Shown: positions 8,949 to 18,029 of the stretch, one piece after another | Layout: the number at the start of each line of letters is the position of its first letter | Position numbering within the stretch: position 1 is the first letter of the stretch | Assembly: GCA_030015575.1 (NCBI GenBank) | Contig: CM057342.1 | Span: 257,944,867-258,008,866, forward strand | Direction of reading: 5' to 3' | DNA length: 64,000 nt | Origin: Agapanthus africanus | Lineage: Eukaryota; Streptophyta; Magnoliopsida; Asparagales; Amaryllidaceae | Translations under genes and position numbers: made by a program | Notes under the pieces: generated by a model | Databases searched by the model: none | The model's input: only the letters and a program-made list of their open reading frames with translations | What the model was told of the DNA's origin: nothing

Positions 8949-9188
8949 CTAGTGTTAAACACTAGAAACCAACAGTGTTGAACACTGGGAATAAGATAGC
9001 AAGTTAGTGTTAAACACTAAAAGATAATCAGTGTTAAACACTGGGAACAGTGTTTTCAAATTAGTGTTAAACACTAAGCAAATCAGTGTTAAACACTGCA
9101 AATAGAGTTTTCCAAATTAGTGTTAAACACTAAGAAAATCAGTGTTAATCACTGAGGACAAAGTCTTCGGATTAGTGTTAAACACTAA
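8949..9188. repeat. nine palindromes with core GTGTTAAACAC, two forms alternating
   Basis: Palindromes are at 8949-8965, 8973-8987, 9004-9020, 9029-9043, 9061-9077, 9084-9098, 9117-9133, 9140-9154 and 9172-9188. They alternate strictly between a form closed by TAG/CTA and a form closed by CAG/CTG. Centres vary slightly (GTTGAAC, GTTAATC). Confidence 0.93.
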
Positions 9189-9198
9189 GGGGAGAGGG

Positions 9199-9880
9199 GT
9201 CACGTGTGGACACGTGAGAGCGCCCTGATTTCCCTTATCTTATTCTGCAGATCAGTGTTTTAACTCTTTTAATTCTGACGGCCATCACGTGTGAGCACGT
9301 GATGGAGGCCCCCGCTCTGGTCTGTTGGAATGCTCATTAGGGGTCACGTGGTGACACGTAAGGGCGCCCTAAATGTGGAGCCAGATCTCCTTTTGGTTTA
9401 TCCTCAAATCTGCGAACAAGTGTTAAACACTTTTCCCTTTTATTTCGAGCATCACATGTTGACACGTGATGGGGATTTATGCGCTGACTGTTAAAACGTT
9501 TGCTAAGGGGCCACGTGGTAAACACGTGAGAGCGCCCAAAGCCTTCATTTCCATTGATCTTTCTTTCTGCGTTTTGGGAGTCACGTGGGAGCACGTGATG
9601 GCATCAAAAAGTGGGGCCAGATCCCCTTTTATTTTGTTCTGCAAATAAGTGTTAAACACTTTTATTTTTATTTTAGAGCATCACGTGTTGGCACGTGATA
9701 GGGATCTGTGCGCCAATTGTTAAAGCATTTGCTGAGGGGTCACGTGATAACACGTGAGAGCGCCCAAAGCTTTCATTCCCTTTGCTTTTTCTTTCTGCAT
9801 TCCGGGAGTCACGTGGGAGCACGTGGGGTGATGCTTCAAAGTTCTTTGCAGGGGATCCTTTCAAGGGTCACGTGACCCTA
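9199..9880. repeat. array of paired G-boxes, TCACGTG-N4-CACGTGA
   Basis: About ten units start near 9201, 9287, 9343, 9452, 9511, 9582, 9681, 9740, 9811 and 9868. Two half-sites CACGTG are separated by a variable spacer, usually four bases (TGGA, TGAG, TTGA, GGAG, ATAA and others). Each unit is both a hairpin and a double G-box, the core bound by plant bZIP and bHLH factors. Here the stem is conserved and the loop varies, the reverse of the 2709-3224 array. Confidence 0.9.
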
Positions 9881-9899
9881 ATTCTTTTCATGAACAGAG

Positions 9900-10400
9900 A
9901 TCTTTTAAGAATTGAATTCTTTGTAGGGTTAAACCCTAATTATGATTTTGGAGGAATTAAATTCCTATCGTGAAAGAATTAAATTCTTATTTAGGATAAA
10001 ACCCTAATTTCTTTTCAAAGGAATTAAATTCCCAGATATGTAAAAGAATTAAATTCTTGATTAGGGTTAAACCTTAGTTTTGTTTTAGGAGAATTAAATT
10101 CTCAAAACTCAATTCCCCTTCTAAGTTTAGGATCTGCATGGCAGGATCTCAACCCGATGAGAATTAAATTCTCATCCTATGGGGAGATGTGCTCTGTACA
10201 GATCTTCAACCAGAAGAAGAACTAAGTTCTTCTTTTTTTTTTTTTTTATAAGAGTTAAACTCTTGAATTTTGAGAATTAAATTCTCTTTTTGAAGTTAAT
10301 CTTTTCCCTTTTCTCACCTAGGGTTTTTCTTTTGCAGAGAATTAAATTCTCCTCTCTCTGTTTCTTCTTCTCTTGAGAATTAAATTCTCCTCACTCTGTT
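9900..10400. repeat. array of GAATTAAATTC-type palindromes with co-varying arms
   Basis: About a dozen palindromes with an AT centre: GGAATTAAATTCC, AGAATTAAATTCT, GAGAATTAAATTCTC, AGAACTAAGTTCT (10207) and AGAGTTAAACTCT (10251). TAGGGTTAAACCCTA (9924) lies among them. Stem words differ but symmetry is kept. The tract is AT-rich with no gene. Confidence 0.88.
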
Positions 10401-10439
10401 TTTCTCTCTCCAAAAAGTAGATCCCCCTTCTCTTCTCTT

Positions 10440-10990
10440 GGCTCCTATTTATAGGAGGAGGAAGAGAATAAATTTGTTTAGCAAATCTCTCATTGAGAGA
10501 TTTGATTTGTATATTGAGAGATTTGATTTGCATTCATCATTAATCTGGGCCTTTAAATTGTTAAGTGAATTTTATTCACCGTGGATTTTAAATCCAAAAG
10601 ATATTCTATTTGTTATCCTGGTGAGATTTTCAGGGAAATCTTTCCTTATCCAAGGTTTTTCCATAAATTGGTGATTTTTAATCACCCTTGGATTTTTAAT
10701 CCAACGGTTCCCCATGACCCTTTTCCATTTGGAAAGATTCAGAAACTTTTAGAATTTAATTCTATTAAATTATAATGCTTTTAAAGCCAGTCACGTGCTG
10801 GCACGTGACCTTTGGTCACGTGTGAGCACGTGACCCCCAATTGGGTTCCTTTCTCAGCCGCTTATTTATGTTTCAGTTTTAACCATCACGTGTCAACACG
10901 TGACCATTGGTCACGTGTAAGCACGTGATACCTCGTTGAGGTATTTTCTGACTTTTAGAATTAAATTCTATTCATTATTTTAGAGGCTTT
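10440..10990. repeat. mixed short palindromes
   Basis: Dense short palindromes of many words: CCTATTTATAGG (10446), CTCTC with GAGAG, GTGAATTTTATTCAC, GGATTTTAAATCC, GGTGATTTTTAATCACC, TAGAATTTAATTCTA and GGCTTTAAAAGCC. Small ORFs crossing it are AT-rich shadows. TATTTATAG could act as a TATA element, but nothing else supports a promoter. Confidence 0.7.
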
Positions 10991-11125
10991 AAAAGCCCAT
11001 CACGTGTCTGCACGTGACCCATGGTCACGTGTGAGCACGTGATGCCCCATTGGGGTCTTTTCTGAGTTTTTATTGTATTTTTTAACTCCTCCAGCGGGTT
11101 CTTAAAAGCCCATCACGTGTGGACA
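10789..11125. repeat. second array of paired G-boxes
   Basis: Seven more TCACGTG-N4-CACGTGA units start near 10791, 10816, 10887, 10910, 11001, 11024 and 11114. They come in close pairs, separated by palindromes such as CCCAATTGGG, TACCTC with GAGGTA, and CCCCATTGGGG. Confidence 0.9.
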
Positions 11126-11345
11126 CGTAATTCCTCATAACTTTTGATCCCGGATGAATTACGAGGCCCATAATATATCAAATCGAAGGGTTTTTCGAGC
11201 CGCTTTCGATACCATCAGAATTTATCTGTTTCTCATTCGGGAGTTTGTCAAAAAACAGCCCGGAAGATACTGGTTCCCATTTTCTTAAGCGTATCGCCGC
11301 CATTTGATACCTTGGGCTCTTTTGCGCAGAAATTTTTGGCGGGAA
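11126..11345. other. unassigned, probably end of element E
   Basis: No gene seen. Text near 11140 (CATAACTTTTGATC and following) resembles sequence often found inside plant Gypsy LTRs, so the LTR of element E may end here. I could not find a TG...CA edge or a target duplication. Confidence 0.3.
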
Positions 11346-12141
11346 CATATGTGATATGTATAATTGTAACATGCTAGGTTATAAATGCAACTAGGGTTTA
11401 TGAGAGTTAAACCATGCAAGGGTTAAGATTGGGGTTTATATTTATCATTAAATAATTCAAATATTGTGGATTTTTGTCATGGTTGAAGCTTGTAGTCTTC
11501 TTTGATTTTGTCCACTCTTTTTGTCTAGCTTAAAATATTTATCAACCATACCTTTAATCATAGCTTATGGTTAAGTCTCTACAAGGGTTAAGGATGATAT
11601 ACTTGACCAATGGTTGCATTTCTAACTACACAACAATAATTCATCACTTGCTTCTTCTTCTTCTTCATTGAAAAAGCTTACTAGATTTTTCTAAGTGATG
11701 AAATAAAATGAGAAAAAGAAAACTAAAGAGAGCAAAATTCCTAGTTCATCATCCTTTTCTATACTAGCCATATAGATTAGTGTGTTAGCTTCACTAATTC
11801 TACATTAGTGAAGAGATAGCTTGAGTTCGTGTTTTCTCGAAGTAGATCGTTTTGGATTTCGAAGACTTCAAGAAAGATGCATTATTCACCTCATGGAGCC
11901 TCTCTAGAGTCCTGAAGTTTGATGATCGCAGCGAAGGGACCACAACTCGGAGCTTATGAAGCGAAGGAACGGACTACAAAGGTTGTAATCCCTCTCTCTT
12001 AGATGTAAAGTTGTTTACATGCAAAGTAAACCTAATTCTCTAGTTAAGATTTTGTTTAGGGTTTCATAGCACCCCAAAATTTTATAAAATGGCATGTGTG
12101 ATGCCTTCCTAAACCTTGTTGTCGTGCTATACAACCCTACA
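11345..12141 (+). mobile_element. truncated, decayed Copia LTR 3' end
   Basis: From about 11640 this follows the layout of solo LTR S1 at 52200-52736: a TTCTTCTTC tract, a region ending TAGTGAAG, a GATCGCAGCGAAGGGAC block, an ACAAAGGTTGTA block, then GGCATG...GATGCC and the terminal CCCTACA. The LTR start (TGTTAG) is missing and no primer site follows the CA end, so this is a truncated remnant. Confidence 0.55.
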
Positions 12142-13060
12142 GTGTGCACTGGACTGGGGCACGGGGTGGCACGGAGGCGGGTATGAGACGCGACATGTCT
12201 GGGTACGCGGTGGTGCAGTCGTGGCACGGTGGCGGTGCAGATGTGGGTCGATGTGAGCATGGTGGTTCTGGGAGTGGGCACGGGCCGCACGAGACTCGAC
12301 CTCGAAGATGGCGCATACGGCGATGGGTGGCAGAGATGGGTAGCGAAGGTGACGGGTTCTGCTTGGATGGGTGCTGGAGAGAGGGGGTGGTGTAGAGAGG
12401 TGGTGGCGATGTCGCAGTGGCGAGGCGACATCGAGAGGGTAGTGATGATAAGGGAGTAGGGTTTCCGTGTGGTGGCTCGTCGGCGTAAGGGGTGGAGGTT
12501 AGCGGTGGTGGTGATGAGCAGTGAGGTTTAGTGGTGTTTGAAGATGGAAAAGGTGGCGGCTAGAGGTGCTCGAGTGTAAGGATGGGTTATAGTTGGTGGA
12601 GAGTAGGTGTTCGGCAGCGGATCTCTAGTTAGGTGGTTGTCGACTGTGGGGATTCGAGGGTGAGGCGGTCGGAGAGAGAGGGAGTTTGTAAGAGAAACTG
12701 AGAGTGAGATTAAGAGAGAGAGAGAGACGTTGAGAAAGATGAGAGGACGTTGAGGGGATCTCGGGGAGATCGTTGGAGGGAGCGACGACGACTTGGAGCG
12801 GGTCACGAGATGGCAGTTGCGTTGGAGGAGACATTTGTTGGGTTGAGGAAGAGAGAGGGAGAGGGAGAGGGAGTAAGGATTTGGAGGAGAGGATTTCGGG
12901 AAGATCGTTGGCGAGCAGGGAGCGGTGTCGACGAGGGACGGGTCTGGGTCGAGCGCGAGAAAGGGAGGAGAGTCATTGGGGTGAGGCGGGAAAAGAAAGG
13001 GAAGAAGAAGAAGTGGGAGTAACGGGTTGGGTCTGGTCGGATTTGGACTGGGGTTAGGGA
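12142..13060 (+). other. G-rich, purine-skewed tract without a credible gene
   Basis: The + strand is strongly G-rich with GGTGG, GAGGTGG and GAGAGAGA runs. Several overlapping ORFs of 60-140 codons are open on both strands, but their products are low-complexity (Arg/Gly-rich or Ser/Pro-rich) and match no family I recognise. It could be decayed coding DNA or a repeat. Confidence 0.4.
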
Positions 13061-14640
13061 TTGGGTTTGGGTTTAGATTAGGAAAAATAATAAATAAAAA
13101 TAGAAAAAATTATTAAAAAAAGGAAAAATTTGGGGAAGATACGGGAAAAATAAATTCACGGAACTGGGGATCTACAAATTTAGAACTTGGATGATTTTGA
13201 CCGGTTTTTTACCCACTAAATACGGATGAATATGAGTGGGTTTCGGCCTTTTTCATGTCCAAACCGACTCGGTGCACAGGCCTTTCGATCCTTTATCTAA
13301 ACGAGAGATCTTGTAACCTATATGTATAAGTAAATACCAAATAATTACTAGCATGTCAATGAGGATTAGCCAAAACTCATCCTCGGCCACCTCCCTGTGA
13401 AGTGTTTTTCAATATGCCAGGTGTATGACACCCGGACAGAAGAGAGCAAGAGATCGAGAATTTCGTATATTTTTCAGGCAACTTGGTGGGATCCATATTC
13501 TTATTTCTTTCTCTCTTATGACCGGGTATATACGGCCGGCACACCGGAGAATTTTCCGTCCTCCGTGTCTCCCTCCACAATGCACCGGCGGCCTCCCATG
13601 AGCTGTATCCGTTGGTGAGAGGTATTATAAAATTACCGCCCAAAACGTAGGTTCTAATCAAGGTTGGGCCCCAACATTTCCCCATTTTATAATCACGAAA
13701 CTGCCATTATCCACACCTTGGCTCTTGGCACGCGGAGCGAAACTGTTTTTACGCGCTCCATGGTTCGATAGCGTTACCGTTGCCGTCCATTTTACACTAT
13801 AGCGCCTCCTCATTCTGTTATTTGCGAATATTAATCTTTTTCCTTTTCCCAGATTAACTTTGAAGTAAAAAGGTAATTCCAAATTGAGTGGTCTAGGCCC
13901 AGATAATTCAACTTGGTATTGGATTGAGTCCGACTAGGATCCATATGACTAAACCTTAACCCAATTAAATAGTTTGATTTTCTATATTGATTACTAGAGC
14001 TCTAACGACTTGGAGTTTATTGTACAACAGAAGAAAAGAAAGGCCAACTTTTATTAAAATACCATGAATTTATTTTATTTCCATAGGCTTCACCCTTATT
14101 TTACTGAAAAAAGCGTATGATATTAAATTAGAACTATACCAAAATAATTACCGTAAGTACCTACAATATTCTATTTGATATATAGATTTCAATTTATAGC
14201 GTATATGATATTTAATTTGTCTGAAAATGCTACAAGTTCATGTTATATTAGTGAAATTAAGCCAAAAATGAATCGTTGTAGGTCAGAATAGCTATTTCTC
14301 GGAAGACAATAATTTGAAGAAAAGCAATAATATAAGAGAGATTCTATTGTGGCCGTCAAAAGTCAACTTAAATTATTTTCGATTGATCATTAAGTTGATT
14401 TTGATTTACGCCTAGAAAATGGATATATCGATTTCCATACAATTTTCCAAATCTTTGCATTTTAACAGTAATTGGGATGGCATGAAATCGGTGCATCTTA
14501 TTTTAGAGAATAAAATTAAAAATTAATCGTTTTCTTCCAAATAAATTGAGGATAGATACTATGTGAAATATTAAAGCGAATCAAATCACAAGGATTACTA
14601 GAAAGGAAAAAAAAAATTCTTCCAATTTTTCTAATCTTTT
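13061..14640. other. AT-rich intergenic region
   Basis: No recognisable gene or element. A 102-codon minus ORF at 13377-13685 has no motif I recognise. The stretch from 13890 to 14570 is AT-rich, as expected upstream of a plant promoter. Confidence 0.5.
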
Positions 14641-14672
14641 TGTCCTTATCCGCAAGTTACCTCCACCAAACC

Positions 14673-14680
14673 TATAAAAA
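14673..14680 (+). promoter_or_regulatory. TATA box of the host gene
   Basis: TATAAAAA lies 115 bp upstream of the chosen start codon. A pyrimidine-rich leader (TCTTCATCTCTCTCTG near 14711) follows, typical of a plant core promoter and 5' UTR. Confidence 0.7.
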
Positions 14681-14794
14681 CCCCCACTTCCCCTCAATCC
14701 AAATCCACTATCTTCATCTCTCTCTGTTTTCCTTTTCGCAAAAAACACCCCCTTGATTTCAAAGAAAATCAAAACCCTAACCCTAAAGAAGGAA

Positions 14795-15127
14795 ATGCCA
14801 TCAAAGATCCGATCTTTTCCCTGCTCCTACTGCTGCTTTCGCTCCGACATCGGCGGCGGCGATCGCCGCCGACCTCTGATCAGATCCGCATCCTCTTGGA
14901 TCCGATCAAAGGCCAAAGAGTTGGATATCAAAGAGAGGTGCCGAGCCCTAGCTTCTCGAATCGGGCGCCATCGCCGAAGAGGCCAGACCGCTGATTTCAG
15001 GTACGATCCGCTGAGCTACGCGCTAAATTTCGACGAAGGGAACGGCGGCGACGGCCTCGATTTCGACGAGGAAGTCGAGTTCCGGAACTTCGCGTCGAGG
15101 CTGCCGGCGTCGCTGGAGGCTAGATAG
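14795..15127 (+). CDS. small plant protein of unknown function, intact single-exon gene
   Basis: 110 codons starting MPSKIRSFPCSYCCFRSD. An in-frame ATG 14 codons upstream exists, but its leader (MISKKIKTLTLKKE) comes from UTR-like sequence, so I chose 14795. Features are a Cys-rich N-terminus, then SASSWIRSKAKEL, a basic stretch GRHRRRG, the motif DFRYDPLSYALNFDEG at about residues 69-84, and an acidic then FASRLPASL C-terminus. The combination SWIRSKA...RIGRHRRR...YDPLSYALNFD matches my memory of short plant-specific uncharacterised proteins. No signal peptide, membrane segment or enzyme motif is visible. It is the only gene here with a TATA box, even codon use and no repeat context. It lies 0.8 kb from the edge of Copia element A, so chromatin spreading from the nest could affect it. 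Confidence 0.82.
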   Translation: MPSKIRSFPCSYCCFRSDIGGGDRRRPLIRSASSWIRSKAKELDIKERCRALASRIGRHRRRGQTADFRYDPLSYALNFDEGNGGDGLDFDEEVEFRNFASRLPASLEAR

Positions 15128-15922
15128 GGTTTTGGTTCCGGCGTCTTGTGTTGTGTGTGTATATGATTTTTGAGGTTTTTGGTTGGCTGTAAACATGCGA
15201 TCAGAGATCTGATGCCTAAAAGTTGTTGGCTGATTTAGGTTCTGATTTAAACAGATTGGAAATTTCTTTTTGCGTTTTGTTTTAGAAAAATCCGATGCTC
15301 AGAGTAATTTATTTACATTGGTTTGTTTTTGGGGAAATTTTTTGAAATTTTGGAGAAAGGTTGTGCTTGTATCATGGAAAAATGTCATGTGAAATAAGTG
15401 GGGACCTTTTGGAGATGTTGGGAGGGGGTGAATTATGAAATTCAAAAATTATTTTTTAGGATGCGGACTTTTGGGTATCAAACCAACGGTCTCTTGCTCT
15501 GAAGAGAATGCAAACTTCATGAGGAGAGGAATGAAAGAGGGAGAAAACACAACTTAATAGTACATACATTAGTATAAAACCGCGGCCCTGGTTGCATACC
15601 GAGTTAAGGAAAAATGGAGTTAATTTTTAAGCAACAACATGGGCCATTCAACCTCGTTAAATATGGAAGGCTCTGCCTCTACTCAAGACTGAGGTTTGAT
15701 GAGGGTGTTTGTTTGTCGAGTTATCAAAACTCCAACTTGAATATACTTTTCATAATTTTATGGAGTTTAAAAAATGCGAGTCCGACCAGAGTTTGAGTTT
15801 TTTAAAACTCCGATTATCTCAACTTGAGTTTAAATAAAATCTTAATGAGGCTTAGTTAAGATTTTGGAGATAATATTAAACACATTAACCGGAACTTCGG
15901 TAATCTAAACTCAACTCATGTC
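15128..15922. other. 3' flank of the host gene and intergenic DNA
   Basis: No further gene. A small inverted repeat is visible at about 15755-15812 (GGAGTTTAAAAAA against TTTTTTAAAACTCC), possibly a minor transposon remnant. It ends at the CAAAT target site of element A. Confidence 0.45.
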
Positions 15923-15927
15923 CAAAT

Positions 15928-17873
15928 TGTTAGGCAGTGTCGCACACTCTACTAGGTTCGTAGAGAGACGGAATTTTCAAAAAACAATTTTTAAGACGGC
16001 AACACCGACTAATCTCAAGATCTATCGTAAGACTTAGATAACAAAACTTGTAAAGGTATTAATCTACTCTGAAAATAATTATACCTATATGAACTAAGTC
16101 TTTCGGGTCTTCTTTTCTTCTTCTTGAGCTCCTTGTCCGCTGGGATCGAGCTTGGTCATCGACCTCCTCGCGTCAAAGACGATCCACCAGAGAGTCTATA
16201 GTTCAAGCTCTAACATCAAACTTGAGATAACTAAAGCACCTAGTTTGCCAATCTAAATGGTTTAGTGGATGTAGAGTGTTAATTGGATTGGATTATCTCA
16301 TAAACCCTAGATTTCTCAACTCATGAGAGGATTAGGGTTTGAGGAAGAAGAAGACAGCAAATGAGGAAAGAGAAAGCTAAGTGTAGAATGAAGCAACAAG
16401 TGAAGAATGGCTAAGTCTTTCAAAAATACCAAGTATATTATTTCTAATAGAAATAATGCAACCATATTTGAATAGTTAGAACAAATGAATAAATAAAATC
16501 AAGTAGCCATGCTTTAATGCACTCCATCCTTCCACCTCATTATCTATTTAAATAAATATATTTAAAACAAAATGAGGTGTCTTCTTCTAGAAGCATTCTA
16601 GTGAAATTATTAGAATACCCCCACCGTATATGCATAACCGTATTCATACTTACAAAAAATACGATTACTAAGAGATAAAATAATCCAATAGTATAATACT
16701 AGAATGCGGTTTAATTCTAAGCCCGCTAGTATTATCCGTCCGAATAATTTCCGTATAGATAGTACACGTATATGATCGAAGCCCTGCATGTAAAACCATA
16801 CGGTTTTTATATCGTTTCGCCTGAACCAGGGAAACTCTCTATGTGGGACTCTAAAAACTTGACAGTACGCTGACAGTGAGTTTAACCACAAGCACGTCGG
16901 CGGCACTAACCGTACGTAATGACTACCCAGATACCTATCGAAAAAAAGGCCGACGAGCAAACTCATCCGAGCTCCTACTGAGCCTATCCGTGACAATCTC
17001 CGTACAGCTCGGTCTATTTGTCTGAGAGTATCGCATGCCGGGTTTAGGGGGTGGAAAACGTCAGACCCTTAATAACCTGACAAGTCATGCCGATGTGGTA
17101 CAAGACCATTCGAGAATCTACTGATATACCTATCAGTAATTCTTAATCCGTCCTGGCTAGGGACTTATGGTGTTGGCCAACCGAACACAGCGCGACATCG
17201 ACTCCCTATACCGGGAGAGACGAATCCCTAACAATCGCTCACTGCCTCCGTGCGGCTCGGGACTGTACCCAACTAAAATCTGTTTGCACGACTTAGCAAA
17301 GCCGTGGTAGGGTAGTAATCAAAGTACAGTGGGAACTCACACGAGACAAATGACGATCTCAGGTCGACAGACTATCTATACTCATGTCACCAGAGAACTG
17401 CTATCTGACGATTGATATAATACTATCTAGCCAGTTCTCGGTGAGTCCGTCCAGTGTATTCACCCCCGGCGAGCACATGTATACGATCTTAGGTGCCAAA
17501 GACCAATGGCTGCGGGACCAACCATCGCCTCTCATCGAGGTCTCGAAACGTATACACCAGCCTACTCCGGAGTATCGATGCCCTGTCTCGATACTCCCAC
17601 GACTAGGGACGTTTAAGAATGTGCTTATTAACTATCCAGCTCATACAAGTATGATTGCCATCATAACGCTGGTAGTCAAGCAACGATCTTACGGGTTTTA
17701 TCAACATGCATTAATGATAAGTAATAACAAGTAAAACATATGCACATGTTAAAATAAAGACAAACCAAATACCATACTATCATATCAAGCAAGATTGTCC
17801 TGTACATACATATGTTCAAGCATCCACTTGTATACATATACAATAATGGCCTTTAGGGCATACATATCCAACA
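15928..17873 (-). repeat. 3' LTR of Copia A
   Basis: 1946 bp. On the minus strand it starts TGTTGGATATGTATGCCC and ends CACTGCCTAACA. The first 130 bp on the + strand match 58700-58832, the start of A's other LTR. Like the other Copia LTRs here, it keeps a short region with small hairpins near 17090-17150. The 128-codon ORF at 16610-16996 lies inside the LTR and is not a gene. Confidence 0.88.
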
Positions 17874-18029
17874 ATCTCCCACTTACACTAAGGCCATATA
17901 TTGGTGTATTGAGTTTCCAACGTCTGCACTAGGGCCAGTGGTTGGCGTATCGCATATCCAACATCTCAAATAGTCTCTCGAACTGTGCTAGAGTGAGGGT
18001 CTTGGTGAATGGATCCGCCGTGTTTTCTT
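17874..18029 (-). pseudogene. polypurine tract and RNase H C-terminal tail of Copia A
   Basis: The minus strand reads a purine-rich tract GTAAGTGGGAGAT at 17874-17886 beside the LTR. The coding tail is homologous to the DQLTKAL...FE region of element C (61080-61200). It is separated from the rest of RNase H by B1, and the flanking TTCTT repeats at 18025-18029 and 28384-28388. Confidence 0.8.

Noticed and set aside
12015-13057. Several 60-138-codon ORFs on both strands
   Set aside because: Low-complexity products of a G-rich tract, mutually overlapping, with no motif.
13377-13685. 102-codon minus-strand ORF
   Set aside because: No recognisable domain or promoter, and a length reachable by chance.
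14770-14790. Telomere-like CCCTAA units beside the host gene
   Set aside because: Only two units, a common feature of plant 5' leaders (telo-box-like), not an interstitial telomere array.
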